Of a DNA stretch of 64,000 bases, positions 53,153 to 64,000 are shown in pieces. The translations under genes were made by a program, and so were the position numbers. The notes below the pieces were generated by a model. It saw only the letters and a list, made by a program, of their open reading frames with translations, searched no databases and was not told where the DNA came from. Numbering within the stretch: the stretch's first letter is position 1; each line of letters begins with the position of its first letter. Source of the DNA: Notospermus geniculatus (Eukaryota; Nemertea; Pilidiophora; Heteronemertea; Lineidae); contig NMRB01000712.1 of NCBI GenBank assembly GCA_002633025.1, positions 93,770 through 157,769 of the forward strand. The letters run 5' to 3'.

Positions 53153-53462
53153 AGCACCGAATCTAGGGCCTCTACTTATTAGAAAATGATGAATGATGAA
53201 TTCTAAATTAAATCACATTGTCGGCCGAATGGATGACCTTGCTCCGCCTATTGTTGACATGAATTTAATCCGATGATCACTCCTACTGCCACACCGGGTG
53301 ACGTTTAGTTTCGCCCGTCAACAACAGACGGCGCTGCAAACGCCCGAATCGGCGGCTCGGTTGTCTACGATGAAAATGGATGAAAATTTGACGCCGATCA
53401 TTTGAGGTTTTGTTCATTATTCCACAAAAATGACCTGATTTCTATCAAATTAGGATACCGCG

Positions 53463-55854
53463 ATGCGGACATTTTGGATTACATTATTTGCCCTTTTTAT
53501 CCCGGGAGAAAAATTTGGGATACTCTCTCTGGAAGATGGTAAGAATTCGTTGTAAAGGGTCTCAAATTTTCCTTCACAACTTGAGTACGCACTGTAGCAT
53601 GTAGCTGTATACAATGTATAGTCAGATAGTGATAATGCATTATGTACAGTAGCTGTGAGTCATCACAAGTCGAGTTCGTCGTTTTCTTTGCAGGGATCCT
53701 GTTTTGATAATAGGCCTAGAGTACAGTCCTTGTCATATAATAAATCTAGGCCTTTGGCACAACAGCATGAATGACAAGCTGACAGGAGGACCATGACAGT
53801 GCCAGAGTGATGAATTGACTGCCAGTGCCACTGCCGCACTACTGCAAAAATAGCCCTTGGGGCCACAGCCAACCTCCCTTGGCTGATTTCGCTCCCCCAC
53901 CATACATGTAGGTATAGGGTTATTGTTGTTAGGATTAGGGTTATGGATGGTTAGGGCTTGGAGGAAGTTAGGGTCAGGGACAGGGTTGGGTTGGGGGGGA
54001 GATAATGCAAAAATTACATCTACATAAAACCAAAAGTCGGAGTGGTCCTGGGTCATTGATATGTGCACTTAAATAGCGCACTGACATCACCAAGTGTGCA
54101 CATACTGGTCCTTCATGTAGCAACGCTAAGAGAGCCCCTGTCAAACAATGATAACACTAATGGATTGTCTATGGGAGCACATGTACATGTATACTGTGAA
54201 GCTAATATGATGATCCTCAATAATGATATACAATGTAGATATGATAGATGAAGTGGAATAGTTGTCAAGTAGACTTGATGCGAGTCGCTGTATTAATGTC
54301 ACTGTCATTGATACCATGGTTATTTTATTGGATCAAGAGATGTGCACCAAATACTGATTGTTTGCTGTATAGACATGTTAGACAATATCACAGTGCTTCA
54401 CGTACATGTAAGATGGGCGCAATCACGCTCATGCCCCTGCACACCCGCAAAATTGCGCTGAGGAGCTCGATTGATTGTGCTCCACGGCATCCTTGAAGTT
54501 CAGGCACGGGTGTGAACAGCTCTCTTTCACAAGTGTGAACAGCACTCCTCGAGCCTTTGAGGAGCTCAACTGATTGAGCTCGACTGCAGATTTCAAATGT
54601 GAAGCTCTGATATCAGGCAATTCATTATCCAGTAGGAGGAAACTGGAGTGCCAGGTGAACACCAATGAGCAGCCAGCCTCGCTTATTGCCAAAAGACGGC
54701 AGCAAACTTCTAGCCGACCAATACAATACAAAAATCTCCTGATTGGTGCTCAGTCAACCATGAATTGGTCCACTTTACTTGCCATTGAATGAGGAACCCG
54801 CAGAACAACGCCACGACGTGGCGCTGTCAGTGTAAGACCCGGAAGTCCTATTTTCTAACAGTATTTCCATTTACTTCTTGCCCCAAAATAAACCACTCTC
54901 TTTTGGTTCAATTTTGATTAAATTACACTGTCCTCTTTCATGTTCAAAGTTCTCCATATATCACTGCTTTGTTTCGTCAGAAATGCCACAGGATGCCAAT
55001 ACTGACAACGTCTTTTGGGGAAATTTCCACGGAAAATTTTGTAGAAAAATGTACACACGGCTTTGACGACGTGACGTCAACAGCGAAAAAAGTGACGTCA
55101 GTACGTCATTCGGGTCTTATACTGACTGCGCCATCTGCAGTCATGCGGGTTCCCCATTGGACCGTATTGACTCCATTTGGTCAACTGACTGACTGACGCC
55201 ACCTATTGCCCTCCTGATCACTGGAAGAGTGGATCAAACTGACTCATGATTGACGAGGGATCCAAACGGGAACTTCACCATAATTTGTGGAGTGCCCGGA
55301 GAAATCCTGTACTGTCAAAGAGAATAGCCCTCTCTGTCACATGAAGTGTCCAAGCAGGGATTGAACCCAGGACTTAAATGATGACAGGTGCTGATGTTGC
55401 CACTGCACTAGTCTGACATTCCACAACCACCAATCCTCAGAGGAGACAGGCACCAGTCCATTAGACAACAATAGGGACAACATTGAAAGTAAATGAAATT
55501 GACACAAGGCTATTTCATTTACATCATGTACAATGCTAATGATCTCGGGCACTTGAAATTAAAAGTGCAAATATTGTAACAAGATCCGTGATGTCAGCGC
55601 AGCGTTTGTATACAATGACACACACGTAGTGCTCTGTAATTGCCAGCTTTTTCAACTTGGTAATCTTTGTGTTTTCAGATACCGAGGAGTCATCAGGGCG
55701 GGACCACACCATCGTCGACCTCGTCAAAAACTACCATGAAAATGAAATCCTTTTGGAGGATGTACCCAAACCATATGAGATCGTTTATCCCGTACAAATG
55801 CGGCGAAATCAAAAAATTGGAATATCAACCTTGGAGCGTCGTGGGCGACACTTG
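53463..55854 (+). CDS. ADAM-like metalloprotease, first two coding exons (signal peptide and start of prodomain)
   Basis: Exon 53463-53538 encodes MRTFWITLFALFIPG, a signal-peptide-like start, and ends in phase 1 at GTAAGA. Exon 55679-55854 begins with the two bases that complete the codon and encodes 58 further residues, including KPYEIVYPVQM and STLERRGRHL, ending in phase 0 at GTAAGT. The YEIVxPV block is the usual opening of the M12B (ADAM/ADAMTS) propeptide. The catalytic HExxH part, disintegrin and tail are not in the window, so the gene is cut by the window end or has a very long second intron. The subfamily cannot be fixed. Confidence 0.55.
54785..55160. mobile_element. Inverted-repeat element of about 375 bp in the ADAM-like first intron
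   Basis: GAGGAACCCGCA...GGCGCTGTCAGTGTAAGACCCG on the left is matched inverted by CGGGTCTTATACTGACTGCGCC and TGCGGGTTCCCC on the right. The middle is AT-rich and non-palindromic. Confidence 0.7.
55340..55425 (-). repeat. tRNA-like SINE relic
   Basis: Minus strand has GGGTTCAATCCCTGC (B box) and an A-box-like TAGTGCAGTGGCAAC. Similar to 32370-32440. Confidence 0.45.
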
Positions 55855-57274
55855 GTAAGTTCCGTAGGTTCTTGGATTTTTCTACATACATGTACATTTG
55901 ATTTATTTGATTGTCTCTGAAGGGGCCCCTCCTGGTGGGATTTTTTTGTGCAAGTTGGTGCTCATTGGACAATCCACCTTTCCTGTGGATTTTAGGGGGT
56001 AGCTGTTTGTTGGCAGTTGGTAGTTACCTGCCATTGCAGTTATGAGGAACTAACAATCCTTACAAAATGGGATCAAAATTTCTTCAAACAACTTATCTTT
56101 CAATCGTCCGACATCGACGGATCCCCCTAGCTCATGCTCAGCACTGCACTGCATCGGTCAGTGAAATTTACACTACGCGATGCACAGCGTGCTGTCATGC
56201 AGCCGTCAGTAGGCCTAGCGCGGAGCGGCCTACGCCCCGCACGGACGGCGACTCGAAATGCGATTTTCTGGTACTTATTCTCAATTATTGGGCTTTATGG
56301 GGGAGGCAATGACGCAATATGGTGAACTGTACATGTTAAAATAATATCGGTGTGAGTTTTCGAAATGGATCGAACCAATAAATTCGGGACGTCCCAGCGG
56401 CCGATGCGCGATAGGCCTCGCCTGCCTGCCGTCGGCATTTTTTTGCTCCCCTACCACGGCATCGCCGTGGGCCTATTCATAGACTTTTGCGCCTTTTATT
56501 ATTAGGAAAACTGAAGAAACCTATTCCTCTGATCCCTGAGTGGCTCTTGCACCCGCTCACTGCACAATAAACCATGACTGAATAAAAATCGAGGAAAACA
56601 CGTGAGGACGTTGATGCCGGTCGCAGAGTGCGGAGTGCAAATCAGCTGGCGAACGTCAACAAACAAAAGAACAACGCTGCTGGAAAAAGTACGTGTGACG
56701 TCACTAGATTCGGGGATTCCCAGTTTTCACGACGTTACGCGATGAAAAAACGAACTTCCCCGAAGGAGCAATGAATGTAGTTTAACCCGATATCTTCTAC
56801 ATACGTGTATGTCATATCAGAAAGGCCGTGTTAATTTGAACATAGTGCTGTTGTGACTCCGAAAAAGTATTTATCAAGCGAGGAAAGCATTTTGGCTTTC
56901 GGGTCCGCTTTAAGCCCAAGTCAGGGTTAAACTCCGTTGGTGCATATGGACCTTCGAGTTTATTTTTTGCTCAAAGGAGGCCAGTTTCTCCTTATTCATG
57001 TTATTTCAATGTGAGAAACGACAAGTTGAGACGAAGTCAGATGAATCATATCTGAAGATCAGTACACTGTCATCCAATATGCTACTGACACGCCTGAAGG
57101 AGCCCTTGAATAGAACTCTCGGGTGTCACATATACATGTATGAAGGAGATATGGTGACAATTGAGAAACGGTTCGTATCGATGTGAAGATACACGACACT
57201 AGCTGATTTCATTTGGTACTTTTAACCCCTTGTTGCCATCAGAGTGCTGGGGGAACATCAGAGTCTGCTGGGTA

Positions 57275-57498
57275 ATAGACAAATCCCAAACTGACGAAAA
57301 CGAGAAAGATCTGACACTGAATGACGTGATGCAGAGAACCCCACGACCATGTGACGACAGTGAGTTCGACGACGTTGCGTCAGACTCGACCATTGCTGAA
57401 TCATGGATTGCGTCACGTCAGCTGGTTTCTTTCAGGTCGAGGTTCTGTTTGCCATTTCGGCGGAAGTGCGCAGATACTGGGAATTTGGGATTTGTCTA
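57275..57498. mobile_element. TAGACAAATCCCAAA element, copy 1
   Basis: ATAGACAAATCCCAAA at the left and TTTGGGATTTGTCTA at the right. The right part contains TTTCGGCGGAAGTGCGCAGA. Second copy at 61997. Confidence 0.8.
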
Positions 57499-59713
57499 CA
57501 CCCACTGCAGGTTGTGGGTGGTTAACGACAGTTGGTACAATGTAGCTCATTGGAAAAGGTAGCACCACCGTGAAATCTATTGAAATGAAAGTAACATCCA
57601 TTTCTGAGCAATTTTGCCCGCCTTTGTGTAGGACTGTGTTTCTGCATCCTGAGAGTTTATCTGAAATTCTTAGCACTCACTCCCTTCGTCACCGCAGACA
57701 AATGCTTGTGCATAGTGACGTAGGGGGCAAGCACTAAGAAGCTCTGATTTCCTCATGATGTGGTTTCTGCCCCTTTCTCAGCAACTATCCCTATTCCAGA
57801 ACCCTTCTTCATCTGGTGTTCAAAACTGCTCTGGTCAAATGGCAGCCAACAAATCAAGTTGATCGATGCCAAAGTGAAGTGAACGTTTTTGTTTCCAGAA
57901 AAGAGAATTCTGTAGTTGACTCATGCAGCAATCAAATTCTTTAAAATGCTACATTAGAAAATGTCCATCAGAAACCCCAACATCCTTACCCAGGGACTTC
58001 TGTTGCATGGTTTAGGGTGTTCTTTTACACTGCTGTGAGACATTCCCTTGCCTTGGGCACGAGGTTAGTTCAAACTATTGACAAATGAAGACAAATCCCA
58101 TGATCTATTACAAAACATGAAGTGAATGCTAAATTACCAATATTTCTGTTCATTATGATATGCATGCGCCTTAAGTAGTGTATTAATATCCTGTCTGTTC
58201 GCGAGAACGCACCTGAATTCAACATGCAATAAAAAGGCACCCATTAGTGTGCCGTGCGTCATCGTCGTAGTTCGATATTTCAAACCTCAATTTCGCAGCT
58301 CAGCAGTTGAACGTGAACGTGAAATTAAAAGCGTTCTGTGTTAATTAATATGTTCTTCTGTTTGGAATCAAAATATGAATGTTTACGCTTCATTCTGTAA
58401 CATATGAAGTTCTTCTCGTGTTCCTAATTGTGATTCTGCAAAAAATGACAGTCAAATGAACATTTGAAATTGCAGTGAATACATTTAGGCTAGTAAATCT
58501 GGAGCAAAATTGCGGGTAACCCCCCATTAATTGCAACAAAAATGAAACCACTTGTATTCTGCTTGTACATGTCATGGAAATGACATATCAAAAGTCCCAC
58601 TTAATCCCAGCATTGGAACATCTTGAATTTTGGCGTTAAAGAGTCGAGTCAATATATAACCTGTGATACCTCAAATCTGACAAAACTTCGTCAGTTTTCA
58701 CTCTAGAGACATAAAATTATCCACCAATCCCATGTTTTCAAGCATAATCTGTTAGACTAAGATGGTTTGGATGAGATAATATTCAACCATTAGGCTTTTT
58801 CAGGAGGATCCCTACCCCTAAACTGGCCGGCTAACCTCTTTTTCGGCCCATTTGTTATTGGTGATGATTCTGACTTGATGGTAGGCCTACTATTATGCCA
58901 CCATGCCGCAGATAAACACCGGAAACTTTATTTCCATCCAGAATTACGACAAAGTGGGAACCAAGTGTGTCAAACCTATTGTTCATACAGTCATGCAGTG
59001 GACGCGTTTTATCTACAGCTGATACCTTGAATACTTCAAATACCACTGGGCGACTTTTCTACGGTTTGTCCATTATGAAAGTACACATCATTTATCATTT
59101 CTGCATCAAATGTAACAGCTCATCAGGAAAATCCTTAAAAATTCGAAATTTTTGTGTTGTGATGTTTTTGTGATTGTTTAGCAATATGATGGAGAGGAAC
59201 TGTCTAAGGAGTTGGGGCTTTGTTTCGTCAAAATCTGTTGCGGTGGTTGCTGAGATACTTGCGATTGTGAAGATTTTTGATAATTTGAGAATTTCATATT
59301 TTCACAAAATTTTGATATCAGAAGAGAGCTGATATAAAATGCAGAATTTTGAAGTTTTGAAACTTTAAGCATCGGTAAGAAGTTGAGCATATTTCTCAAA
59401 ATATCAACATTTTGACGTTTTGGAAAATGTGCTATATTTCTGTCCAGTTAACGCAAACAGTGCTTCAGAATAATTTCGTAAAGCCATTTTCTGAGGTTAG
59501 CTTTATCTGTCTGCATCAGAATTTCTTAAAAAGCACGGACATCTCCAGTTATCAGTATTTTGATAATATCTCAGAAACCACTCAACATATTTTGATGAAA
59601 CAAAGCCGAGCATCGTTAGAAAGTTCCATTCAGTTAAAAAATAAAAAATGATAAATAACTTAAATAAATAATAAAATCATACATGTCATAATACCAGTAT
59701 TAAATCTTTGGTT

Positions 59714-60438
59714 CTTAAAGCTGAACTTAATGGATATGAACCCCAAGCGGCAGAGGTAGAAATGACGAACAGCCACAAGGTACTTCCAAATTACCTCTGA
59801 AAACGCTAAACCCTCTTGGACGGTCACAGTTGGTTTCACTTGCCAACACGCCGTTGAACAGTAAAGATCTCAGCACAGCTGTCAAAATGAGAAAAAACAA
59901 AAAATAATCTGTGATGGTACTGAGATTCGAACCCACAACCCTCTGATCGATTCGTCAACCTCTTTCTGCACGCGCCATGAAGACTGCTTGATTCCGCGAT
60001 GACAATTCTGATCGCTTTATTTCCTCATCGAGATCTTCAAAACCACAGCGCGATTGGCGCAAATGGAAAGAGGTTGGCGAATCAATCATAGGGTTGTGGG
60101 TTCGAATCTCGGTACCATAACAGATTATTTTTCATTTTTTCTCATTTGGCAGCTGTGCTGAGGTCTTTCCTCTTCAGAAGTGTGGTGGCAAGTGAAACCA
60201 ACTGTGACCGTCCAAGAGGGTCTATCGTTCTCAGAGGTAGTTTGGAAGTGCCTTGTGCATGTTCGTAATTTCTACCTCTGCCGCTTCGGGTTTATGGGCC
60301 GTATTTTAGAACGTTCCTTAACATTAAGGTCCACATTAAATCTATTGTTCTCGATGGTTTTACAATAGACTTAAGGTCGACCTTAACGTTAAGGAACGTT
60401 CTAAAATACGACCCTTTATCTATTGAGTTCAGCTTTAA
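59714..60438. mobile_element. Long inverted repeat of about 725 bp with tRNA-like boxes
   Basis: The left arm (59714 to about 59985) and right arm (about 60045-60438) are diverged reverse complements with TTAAAGCTGAAC outer ends. Each arm carries a GGGTTCGAATCTC B-box-like site (minus strand on the left, plus on the right), so two head-to-head copies of a tRNA-derived repeat are possible. The right arm is interrupted by a MITE at 60296. Confidence 0.75.
60296..60415. mobile_element. 120-bp MITE, GGGCCGTATTTTAGAACG family
   Basis: A simple palindromic copy of the family seen rearranged at 45330. TTTAT stands on both sides, a likely 5-bp target duplication, and the left arm of the host repeat gives the empty site. 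Confidence 0.8.
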
Positions 60439-60818
60439 GGATTTTTCGAATGAGCTATTATAATTGCATACTTAATATTTCCAAAATTTTGATTCAGAAA
60501 TAGGACCAACAAGATGTATTTTCATGTGGAACAAGCCCAGTGGTATTTGAAATATTCATGGTATTAGGTATTCAAGATATCACCTCGAGACTATTTGGTT
60601 TCGGGATAGCTCTGGCACTGAAAATGATCCAGAACAAGCGGGTCTTCATTGTGCAAGCCAAGATCTTCAGCAGAAGGATGCACTCAGAAGGCTGAAGTCA
60701 TCGCTGCTGGTGAAGGGCATTCATACAATGCAAATTCCAATACCAAAGACCTGAACCTGAATCGAGGAGGGTGCGGAGGCGCTGGCGATCGTGGTGCGGG
60801 CGTTGTGTTTCATGGAAA

Positions 60819-61022
60819 CAACTGAAGGAAAATAGTTGGATCGATTTCCGGCCCACACCAGCACACGCCTCAAGCTGCTTTTCCACGAGGCGTTTGCGGA
60901 GGCGGAAAAGGAGGCAGACGCGATTGTGAAAAAAATCGATCCAACGTATTTCCCTTCAGCTATTTCACTCGCACCCGCTCGCGCCGCCGAAACTGCGTCC
61001 GCAAACGTGGAAAAGCAGCTTC
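60819..61022. repeat. Two interleaved inverted repeats
   Basis: Pair 1: ACTGAAGGAAAATAGTTGGA with the inverted block at 60932-60960. Pair 2: AAGCTGCTTTTCCACGAGGC (60873-60906) with 60985-61022. The arms alternate (1, 2, 1', 2'), so they cannot nest as a simple hairpin. Confidence 0.65.
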
Positions 61023-61996
61023 TGTGAGGACCACCAAAAACAAATCATCCGAAGTGTACCACCTACGTCAGGGTCTGTGAAGTTTCACAGCCAATGAATG
61101 TACATGTACCATCAGGTCCAAGTTTGGTAGAAAATAGGACTGGATGCTGACGACTGGGATGGGAAATAGTTGATGAGCTGATGGTCTCACTGCCAACTGA
61201 CATTCCACCCTCTTAGATGCAAATGCAAAACTGGTTGTAGCTCACACTGTGGATGCAAGAAGTTAGGCCTTTTGCTGCCCAGCTGGGTATTTGCGAGAAC
61301 ATGGAGGAAGATGACAAAATTGATGCAGCCAATGAAACACGGGATTGAGGGGGTCTAGTTGAAATGAATAAGATTTGGTGGAAACGAGTAGGCCCTATGT
61401 GAGCTTCTGAAAGCATCTACTCAGACAAAACCCTCTACTCATCCTAGCAACTGAATCTCGTGGCAATCAAGAGATTTTCAGTGGGTCAGGTAGTTAAGTT
61501 TTCTCTACCGGTAATGGACACTGTAGAGTGGAGGACAATGCATCGATATGGGGGGGGGGGGGGTAGGCCTACCTCACTCCAGGGTAATACATGTGTCAGA
61601 AAAGTTGCTGTTACCCGTCTCAGGACCAAGGAAGAGTAGCATGAGCAATAGCATTTCATTTAAGTGCACTAATATCATGGTATCTAATTTCGCCAGTACC
61701 ACAATATCCTGTATTTGTTGACTGCGATAAAAACATTGTTCCAATGATGGGATTTTTTGGGACTTTTCACATTTATTTTCCGACATGCTAAGGATCAAAA
61801 TAAAACAGGTTTCATTTTTGTTGCAATTAGTGGGGGGTTAATCCCCAAATTTACTAGCCTAATTGGAACTGCCCTTCGCAGAAAACTCTTTCAGCAGAGT
61901 TCTGTCCCTAATTGCTCGCATCTATTCATTTTGATCTCTGTATTCAGGATGCATCTCAATTAAGGACAGCACCGGGCAGTCCAAAAGGGATCCCCA

Positions 61997-62243
61997 ATAG
62001 ACAAATCCCAAATCCCAAGTTCTGCGCACTTCCGCCGAAATAGCAACAAGAACCTCGATCTGAAACCAGCTGACATGACGCAATCCGTGATTCAGCAATG
62101 GTCAACTCTGATGTAACGTCGTCCAAGTCACTGTCGTGGGGTTCTCTGCGTCACGTCATTCAGTTTCAGACCGAGGTTCTTGTTGCTATTTCGGCGGAAG
62201 TGCGCAGATCTTTCCCGTTTTCGTCAATTTGGGATTTGTCTAT
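61997..62243. mobile_element. TAGACAAATCCCAAA element, copy 2
   Basis: Same termini as 57275-57498. Here the internal arms CTGCGCACTTCCGCCGAAAT and reverse complement are both present, so this copy is the more complete palindrome. Confidence 0.8.
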
Positions 62244-63420
62244 AGAGGGGCTCCACTGTAATTTAGTTTGTTCCATCTTTTTGTGTGGCATCTTCTTTTG
62301 TGCATATCTTTCTCTGAAAAACATCAGGTTCTATCCAAAAATGGTCCCAAATTTCTATTCATTTTGACCTCGTTCATCAAGACCTCATCATCTACTTGTA
62401 CTTGAGAATGTCAGTCAGACTTTAGGGACTGTTTACTACGTAGAGGGATTTCTCAATAGAAGTGGCTCGTTGTCGTTCAGTTGATGAGAAAGAGCATGGA
62501 CAGCATGCTCTGTTTCATCTCCGCCACTGAGCTGAAGTCTGCTCACAACTTGGCGAATGCCGAGCCCGGGATTCAGTGATGAAATTGATGCATTTCTTGC
62601 TGCCCTACGCACTTTCTTTGACAGCAGAATATGAAGAAGAAATGCATGTATTTGCCTGACAAAAAAACGTGATGTGTTCAGAATGATCGATGCTTTTACT
62701 GCGACTTAGTATTTACAAGGATTGTAAGAAGATGTAGAGCTGTTTGGTTTCAAAGGCTACACAGTCCTCACCGCCGTGATTTGCAAGTATAATTATGGCA
62801 GATTTGTCGCCGAGATGAAAAGAAGGAATTAGTTGACCCACTTGTCGAAAGATTCAATCTAAACTCTCCGCGAATGATGCATTTAATCATTTCGAACCAA
62901 ACATCTTGCGATACCCCGATAAAACATTCACTGGTACATATTGGAGAAATTCATCTGTAGTCTCTTCTGTTAGGCTGGAATCCCTCCGACGGCGGTGAGA
63001 GAAATGAGATTTGAAGCTGTTTGTAGAGACTGAACATGAGTAACCGTTACTAATTATTATAATCACCAATTTAGCGACTGGTTTCGGATTGATTTTTTCG
63101 GCTCAGATTTCGAGGATATTCTTCAGTTGTGGCTGGGTAAACAACTCAAGTATACTGTTGAGTGAAGACTTGGATTTCTTATAGAACAACCCTCAGTGAT
63201 GTAACAAGATCCTGGCTGTAATTTGTAGAAGTATCAGAGATGGCGTGTCTATCCTCCCAAAATGTACATGCAGGGCTTCCCACTCCATCTTCTCTAAGTC
63301 TCTGATCAAAGTCGAAGATTTCTGACCAATATTTTGGGTGCCTTCTGTTCAAATGGAATTCATCATTCCACCCTGAGGTACATGTACCAGTACTTGGCTC
63401 AAGGTGATGCTCATCAGATA

Positions 63421-63441
63421 CATACATGTACATGTACATGT
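63421..63441. repeat. TACATG hexamer run
   Basis: TACATGTACATGTACATGTA is self-complementary. The same hexamer occurs singly throughout the window. Confidence 0.7.
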
Positions 63442-63825
63442 AGTTCTCTTGTTTTTGAGGGTGGTTACATTTGATATTTTTAGGGGCATGCAATATACAT
63501 GTATGACAGGGTCTATCTTCCTGACTCCATCCTGACTGGAGGTAATTTGTTACGCTGCAATTTGCTTAACTTCTCGCCCTGAAATCACACGCCAACTCAA
63601 TTTCCGCAGTTTACTGCTCATGCTGGCATTAGTTAATTTATACTGTTTTATATGCTACCGCAAAATGGGAGCTCTTCGCAAGTGGAGGGGAGTAAATTCT
63701 CCTTGATTGATTGAGTGTCAGAGGTGGACGTATTCAACAGGAAATTAAATTGTTGAGTGGCGGCGCAACATCTCAATTTGATACGGGAGGATTGTGAATC
63801 AAAGATATTTCCTTGCTTCGATGGC

Positions 63826-63936
63826 TGGGGTGGAGTAAGGCGCTGCTCCAAGGAGGTTCTTGTGGGAGTTGGTCGTCTATCCATGGGTGGAGTAAGGCGC
63901 TGCTCCAAGGAGTTTCTTGTGGGAGTTGGTCGTCTT
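63826..63936. repeat. Direct tandem duplication of about 58 bp
   Basis: GGTGGAGTAAGGCGCTGCTC with CTTGTGGGAGTTGGTCGTCT occurs twice in tandem with small changes. Confidence 0.75.
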
Positions 63937-64000
63937 TGGGTTACTCAACCGTCGAAAACTATGGACATACATGTACCAGTACATCTGTATCAGCATATTA

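Larger units (their letters stand above)
51867..53462. other. Intergenic region with palindromic elements
   Basis: No gene recognised between the FkbM gene and the ADAM-like gene. It contains MITEs at 52066-52247 and 52312-52557 and a dispersed repeat at 53040-53152. The last 150 bases before 53463 are presumably the ADAM-like promoter and leader. Confidence 0.5.
55855..64000. other. Intron-like or intergenic DNA downstream of the ADAM-like exon 2
   Basis: No further coding exon could be supported. Short open frames lie inside inverted repeats or simple sequence. Contents: two members of a TAGACAAATCCCAAA element family, a 725-bp inverted repeat with a nested MITE, interleaved palindromes near 60820-61022, a G-run near 61550, a TACATG array near 63420 and a tandem duplication near 63830. 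Confidence 0.45.

Noticed and set aside
60836-61027. A 63-residue plus-strand frame rich in Ala and Glu
   Set aside because: It lies fully inside the interleaved inverted repeats and has no splice or homology support.

Overview
This is a stretch of a eukaryotic nuclear genome. Split genes with GT-AG introns, very long introns, AATAAA poly(A) signals, many short palindromic DNA transposons, minisatellites and tRNA-derived repeats all point to a marine invertebrate, most likely a non-vertebrate deuterostome such as an echinoderm. The abundant TAGGCCTA and TACATGTA palindromes fit that but do not prove it. Single N characters are scattered through the window. At least three sit where a gene model breaks or a segment is duplicated, so they look like collapsed contig joins.

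Left part (about 0-28 kb, + strand): a NOSTRIN-type F-BAR/HR1/SH3 adaptor gene. The shared body (20511-26032) joins in phase at every junction into 510 residues. It is preceded by six separate short coding first exons spread over 17 kb (2344, 4635, 9113, 11883, 15255, 19307). All six end in phase 0 and can splice to the same acceptor at 20511. A 445-bp tandem duplication repeats the HR1 exon next to an N.

Middle (about 28.8-42 kb, - strand): a nearly complete RIF1 gene (telomere/replication-timing/DNA-repair factor). It has N-terminal HEAT-type exons, one 2.9-kb disordered exon, PP1-docking motifs split over an exon junction, and the conserved C-terminal domain. Its extreme N-terminus is missing at an N. 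RIF1 and NOSTRIN converge. RIF1 appears to be head-to-head with CIR1 (+ strand, 42096-44947), a CBF1-interacting corepressor/splicing-associated protein with an RS tail.

Right part: a single-coding-exon TRIM-NHL RING protein (- strand, 46946-49516), an FkbM-type methyltransferase with a membrane anchor (- strand, 50751-51701), and the first two exons of an ADAM-like metalloprotease gene (+ strand, 53463-55854). The rest of the ADAM-like gene is probably beyond the window. The last 8 kb is intron-like DNA full of inverted-repeat elements.

The genes are not an operon-like pathway. From general knowledge, RIF1, NOSTRIN and CIR1 all lie on human chromosome arm 2q, so this small cluster may be a remnant of an ancient linkage group.
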